Shown here: piece by piece, positions 61,187 to 64,000 of the stretch
How the letters are laid out: each line of letters starts with the position of its first letter
Numbering within the stretch: the stretch's first letter is position 1
NCBI RefSeq assembly: GCF_023555495.1
Contig: NZ_JALCZO010000002.1
Location: forward strand, 186,001 to 250,000
Reading direction: 5' to 3'
From: Polaribacter sp. Z022
Lineage (GTDB): Bacteria > Bacteroidota > Bacteroidia > Flavobacteriales > Flavobacteriaceae
Length of the DNA stretch: 64,000 bases
The notes under the pieces: generated by a model
Told to the model about the DNA's origin: nothing
What the model saw: only the letters and a program-made list of their open reading frames with translations
The model's database searches: none
Made by a program: the position numbers and the translations under genes

Positions 61187-62127
61187 AAATCTAAAGATTG
61201 AATTTTACTTAAATTTTCATGAAGACCTTTAACTAGTTCTTTTTTATCTTTTACTGGAAATAGTATGAGAATAATATTTAATCTAGATTTTAATGGATGA
61301 TCATTTTTTTCATCAAAATAAGCTTTTAGTTCTCTCATCTCCTTTGTATAAATATCAATGAAATCTTGTGAAAATTCATCAACACTTGAATCACTTAATA
61401 ATTCAGAATTATAAGTACATAATAAAGGAATATTTATAGCACTTAGTTGGTTAATCAATTTATTTTCTTTCGAGAGTAAATCCAGCCATTCATCTTTTTG
61501 AGGAATATTGTCAAAGTATTTAATCTTTTTAGATATGAGTGTAAATTCAGAATTTAAGTAATCAGTATTAAAATGTTCTTTTATATCCTGAACTAATGCC
61601 TTTACTCCATTTTTACCTGACTTGTATAATTTTGATTCTCCTAACCACAAACTATTATTACTGGGTTGGATATGTACAGAATCAAAACCATGTACAGCAT
61701 GACCTCTTGTGTCTTTAAAATGTATTTTTGATAATAGCGGTATTGTATTATAGAAATCCCTTAATAATAAGTGCAATATTAATTCTCCAAATTCCCCTCG
61801 TCTTAAAAATTTATCTTCAATATCATCCTCAATTTCGTCTTGATTATTTAAATAAATATCTCTGGCATTCTTAAAAGAATCAATTTTATACAAAGATTTT
61901 GCAGCTTCAATTAAAACAGGAAGTGTTTCTGTATTACTTGTTTCCTCTCCATCATGGAAACCAAATGCAAATTCGTGGATTACTTGAGTAAGTTTATTTA
62001 TAAGAGGTTTGATTCTATAGACACTTTCATTATTGTCGTCTATATCAAACCCTACAAAAAAAGTACTTAGTTCATTTTCATCAATTTTATGAGAAATTAT
62101 CGATTGGGAATTAAAAGGAGTTGGCAT
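61183..62127 (-). CDS. hamA: HamA-like nuclease (DUF1837) of a Hachiman defence system
   Basis: The 314-residue protein has the DUF1837 core: RRGEFGELILHLLLRDF (about 109-125), HGFDSVHIQ (about 146-154) and LWLGESKLYKSGKNGV (about 160-175). GE, FD and ESK fit the acidic/lysine triad of a PD-(D/E)xK nuclease, as in HamA of Hachiman. HamA degrades DNA when released by HamB, causing abortive defence. The gene leads the pair with a 4-base overlap to hamB, as in known systems. The N-terminal about 100 residues are helical and variable. Confidence 0.82.
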   Translation of the reverse strand: MPTPFNSQSIISHKIDENELSTFFVGFDIDDNNESVYRIKPLINKLTQVIHEFAFGFHDGEETSNTETLPVLIEAAKSLYKIDSFKNARDIYLNNQDEIEDDIEDKFLRRGEFGELILHLLLRDFYNTIPLLSKIHFKDTRGHAVHGFDSVHIQPSNNSLWLGESKLYKSGKNGVKALVQDIKEHFNTDYLNSEFTLISKKIKYFDNIPQKDEWLDLLSKENKLINQLSAINIPLLCTYNSELLSDSSVDEFSQDFIDIYTKEMRELKAYFDEKNDHPLKSRLNIILILFPVKDKKELVKGLHENLSKIQSLDL

Positions 62128-62221
62128 AGCTTTATCATATAACAGTTTTTTTCATTGATAAAGATAGGTATATAAAGAATAACATCAAAACATTTTAAAT
62201 ATCAGACTATTATCTATTAAC

Positions 62222-62983
62222 TCAATACCTACTTTTCTTAATAGCATTTTTTATTTCTTCTTTACTTCTAAAATCTAAAGGTATTGGTATGTGAGTTGGA
62301 TACCTATAAAGTCCAATAGTAAACGAATGATTTCGAGAATCTTCATAGTTCCTCCAACCAGTAATTTCAGTTAGATGATTGAGTTCATTTTCATTATCAA
62401 TATTCAATACATAGCCAAATGGTGGAAATGTAAGTTCACAAACAGCGCCATACATATTGGTAAAAGTTAAGCCCAACGTCCTAATTTGTCCTTCGTTATT
62501 AAGATAATGATATATCTTGTATCTATCAGGTAATTCTGTTTTTTTTACATCTAAAGTAAAATCAAGTAATTCGGGGTAAAGTTCAGTAAAGTAAACATCA
62601 TTCATACAAATAAACATAGATACTATTTGCTTTAAAATTCTTAACGGATTTTGGTTGTTTGCTTCAAATTCAATATACTGAAAATCATATTTTAAATTAA
62701 TATCCATACCAACATTAGCCCACTTAGAAAAAGGGCGAACATAATTGTTGTTTAAAAAGCTATTACAATCTCGACATAAAGTATAGTAACCTAGTCCCCC
62801 TTGCTGAACCCTTCCTGTAGGTTTGTAATCAAGGAAACTTTGATTAGCAAAATCACTATGAGATATTGAATAATATCGAGTATTCTTATTGAAAGCTACT
62901 CTAGGAGGAATGTGTTCAAAACTTAATTTCTTTTCTTTTTTACACAATCGGCAAATACCAATTTGCATTTTTCTTTTAGTCAT
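62222..62983 (-). CDS. HNH-type nuclease-like protein
   Basis: The 253-residue protein opens with a cysteine pair (CRLCKK), the HNH-type SFEHIPPRVAFN (His at about 24) and a second pair in CRDCNSFLNNN (about 71-81), followed by a region of strands without recognised motifs. Two CxxC pairs with EHIPP suggest a treble-clef HNH domain. It overlaps the upstream 98-residue gene by 8 bases and lies 94 bases upstream of hamA. It is probably part of the defence island, as an independent nuclease or with the small helical protein. Confidence 0.65.
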   Translation of the reverse strand: MTKRKMQIGICRLCKKEKKLSFEHIPPRVAFNKNTRYYSISHSDFANQSFLDYKPTGRVQQGGLGYYTLCRDCNSFLNNNYVRPFSKWANVGMDINLKYDFQYIEFEANNQNPLRILKQIVSMFICMNDVYFTELYPELLDFTLDVKKTELPDRYKIYHYLNNEGQIRTLGLTFTNMYGAVCELTFPPFGYVLNIDNENELNHLTEITGWRNYEDSRNHSFTIGLYRYPTHIPIPLDFRSKEEIKNAIKKSRY

Positions 62984-63272
62984 TTTTTTTAAGCAATGGA
63001 GAATTTTTATTTATAATAAATTGTTGATTTCTATAATTTAAAGTTATTTCATTAGCTAACTTCAAACCTCCTTTCAATGAACCAATTAAAGCATTTAAAG
63101 AGGTAATAAATGCAACGTGAACAGCATACATTAGCATTTTTTCATCTACTATTTTTTCTGAATTATTAATTGCATTTTCACAACACTCTTCCATAATAGC
63201 TTTATGTAATGGGTGAATCTTTTCAATTTTTAAATTAGAAATTACTTTTTTGTATAATTCTTTTTCTTCCAT
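62976..63272 (-). CDS. 98-residue helical protein coupled to the HNH-type gene
   Basis: This protein is largely helical (ELYKKVISNLKIEKIHPLHK; AVHVAFITSLNALIGSLKGG), contains a CC pair and has no signal peptide. Its 3' end overlaps the HNH-type gene by 8 bases, so the products are probably made in step. An accessory or inhibitor role (for example toxin-antitoxin-like) is possible but unproven. No family is recognised. Confidence 0.6.
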   Translation of the reverse strand: MEEKELYKKVISNLKIEKIHPLHKAIMEECCENAINNSEKIVDEKMLMYAVHVAFITSLNALIGSLKGGLKLANEITLNYRNQQFIINKNSPLLKKND

Positions 63273-63308
63273 TTTTTGTATTTTGTTTCATAAATATAAG
63301 TTTTATAA

Positions 63309-63506
63309 TTAATAATTGATGTTTGTTAGTTCAATTTTAAAATTTCTTTTAGCTTCTTTTGAATAATTTACTGTAATTGTTTTTTTCTTAACCTTTTTCC
63401 AATTATACTTTTTTACATATTCTGATAATACTTTTGAATCATAAAGTAGAACGCATAGATCTACTTTCTTCAATAGTATTTTTATTTGTATTAAAATCAT
63501 AATCAA
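63309..63506 (-). pseudogene. Questionable 65-codon frame, possible frameshifted remnant
   Basis: The frame begins with the low-complexity MIMILIQIKILLKK and continues DSKVLSEYVKKYNWKKVKKK, TITVNYSKEAKRNFKIELTN before TAA. In the +1-shifted frame the same upstream DNA reads INIDYDFNTNKNTIEESRSM, which looks more protein-like, but has no start and ends early. The two halves suggest one gene broken by a frameshift. It may also be noise. Confidence 0.3.
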
Positions 63507-63615
63507 TATTTATATAGGTCTTAAAATTTTTAAAATGAGAATTTTATATCTTGGTTGTTATTTTGGAAATCTTTATCTCCTTTGAACCTAGAAATACACT
63601 TATTATAAATCATAA

Positions 63616-63643
63616 AAACCGATAGCTTGACTGCTATCGGTTT
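63616..63643 (-). terminator. Terminator after the small zeta-partner gene
   Basis: AAACCGATAGC (63616-63626), loop TTGACT, GCTATCGGTTT (63633-63643). On the minus strand it lies 33 bases past the stop at 63676. Confidence 0.88.
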
Positions 63644-63675
63644 CTTTTATTAAATTTAATAAGATAAACTATTTT

Positions 63676-63852
63676 TTATTTTTCAGATGTTAACGCTATA
63701 TCTTCTGGTTGTACCTCAATTACTTTACCATTGCTAGAAACTACAATTGGTGTTTTTTTAAACTTTTTAAATTCAACCATTTTTGCATGTGCAATTTTAA
63801 GTCCTTTTGAAACTTTTGTTTCTAAATCCGTTAATTCTTCTTTAATTGTCAT
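63676..63852 (-). CDS. Small protein coupled to the zeta-toxin-like gene, possible antitoxin
   Basis: A 58-codon frame from ATG 63852 has TIKEELTDLETKVSKGLKIA, a lysine-rich middle and PIVVSSNGKVIEVQPEDIAL, ending TAA at 63676. Its start overlaps the stop of the upstream gene by 11 bases, so the two are translationally coupled. Small proteins of this kind accompany zeta-type kinases in Bacteroidota, hence the antitoxin suggestion; it is not the classical epsilon fold. Confidence 0.55.
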   Translation of the reverse strand: MTIKEELTDLETKVSKGLKIAHAKMVEFKKFKKTPIVVSSNGKVIEVQPEDIALTSEK

Positions 63853-64000
63853 TATATGTTTTTTTAAGTTGTTGCCAAATACTTTTATTTTCTACAAAAA
63901 ATGTTCCATTAATAGAACCTCGAGCAATAGTTCTAAATTCTTTTTCAGAATTATTAATTAATAACCATTTATCTACAATAGGAATATACAAATTAAAAAG
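63842..64000 (-). CDS. C-terminal end of a zeta-toxin-like protein (partial, cut by right edge)
   Basis: Only the last 52 codons are in the window: FNLYIPIVDKWLLINNSEKE, then IARGSINGTFFVENKSIWQQ and TYNDN before TAA. The pattern FxxxYxPxxDxWxxxDNS...IAxG...IxNxxxWxxI is the C-terminal signature of zeta-like P-loop kinases common in Bacteroidota. The Walker A region would lie beyond the edge. It overlaps the 58-residue gene by 11 bases. Confidence 0.55.
   Translation of the reverse strand, partial: LFNLYIPIVDKWLLINNSEKEFRTIARGSINGTFFVENKSIWQQLKKTYNDN

Overview
The window reads as chromosomal DNA of a marine-type Flavobacteriaceae bacterium (Bacteroidota; Polaribacter/Tenacibaculum-like is a guess). 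The evidence is strong AT bias, almost no Shine-Dalgarno sequences, promoters of the Bacteroidota type (TTG, a spacer of about 19-21 bases, then TAnnTTTG), type IX secretion C-terminal domains, a TonB-dependent receptor paired with a DUF4249-type lipoprotein, monomeric isocitrate dehydrogenase, and several small families I know mainly from flavobacteria.

Positions 1-49.9 kb are mostly housekeeping. A MarR-GNAT fusion (cut by the left edge) diverges from a DoxX/OsmC/FMN-reductase/MarR stress operon whose promoter lies under an inverted-repeat operator. A pirin gene follows. Next is a polyamine cluster: arginine decarboxylase behind a long structured leader, agmatinase, a 36-codon ORF, a deoxyhypusine-synthase-like protein and a small acidic protein. 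Then come a FadH-like reductase, an lpxD-like gene flanked by two paralogous secreted proteins, ettA, a FadL-type porin, murQ, the TonB receptor pair, icd, rplS/GT39/trmD, a Crp/Fnr regulator and the leuCDAB operon. Two very large neighbouring type IX secreted proteins with calcium-binding thrombospondin type 3 repeats end the ordinary part. The small protein next to them carries a PID-CTERM-like tail.

At about 49.93 kb the second giant secreted-protein gene stops abruptly at the 3' end of a large serine recombinase, with its 5' end missing. This looks like the edge of an integrated mobile element. From 49.93 to 56.98 kb lies a small module bounded by two different, outward-reading serine recombinases. 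It carries XRE regulators, an HpaA-like lipoprotein, a RuvC-like protein with an apparently altered first catalytic position, a winged-helix replication-type protein, operator-like palindromes, and a possible RNA pseudoknot directly before the second recombinase.

From 57.0 kb to the right edge nearly all genes lie on the minus strand and look like a defence island. It has a Hachiman-type pair (HamA nuclease of the DUF1837 type plus HamB helicase). Upstream of the pair are an HNH-type protein overlapped with a small helical protein, and a likely zeta-toxin/small-protein pair that runs off the window. Downstream are a four-helix membrane protein, a lipoprotein and two small proteins of unknown function. 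The least explained signals are the arginine decarboxylase leader, the recombinase-split adhesin gene, the pseudoknot leader and the unknown genes packed around Hachiman.
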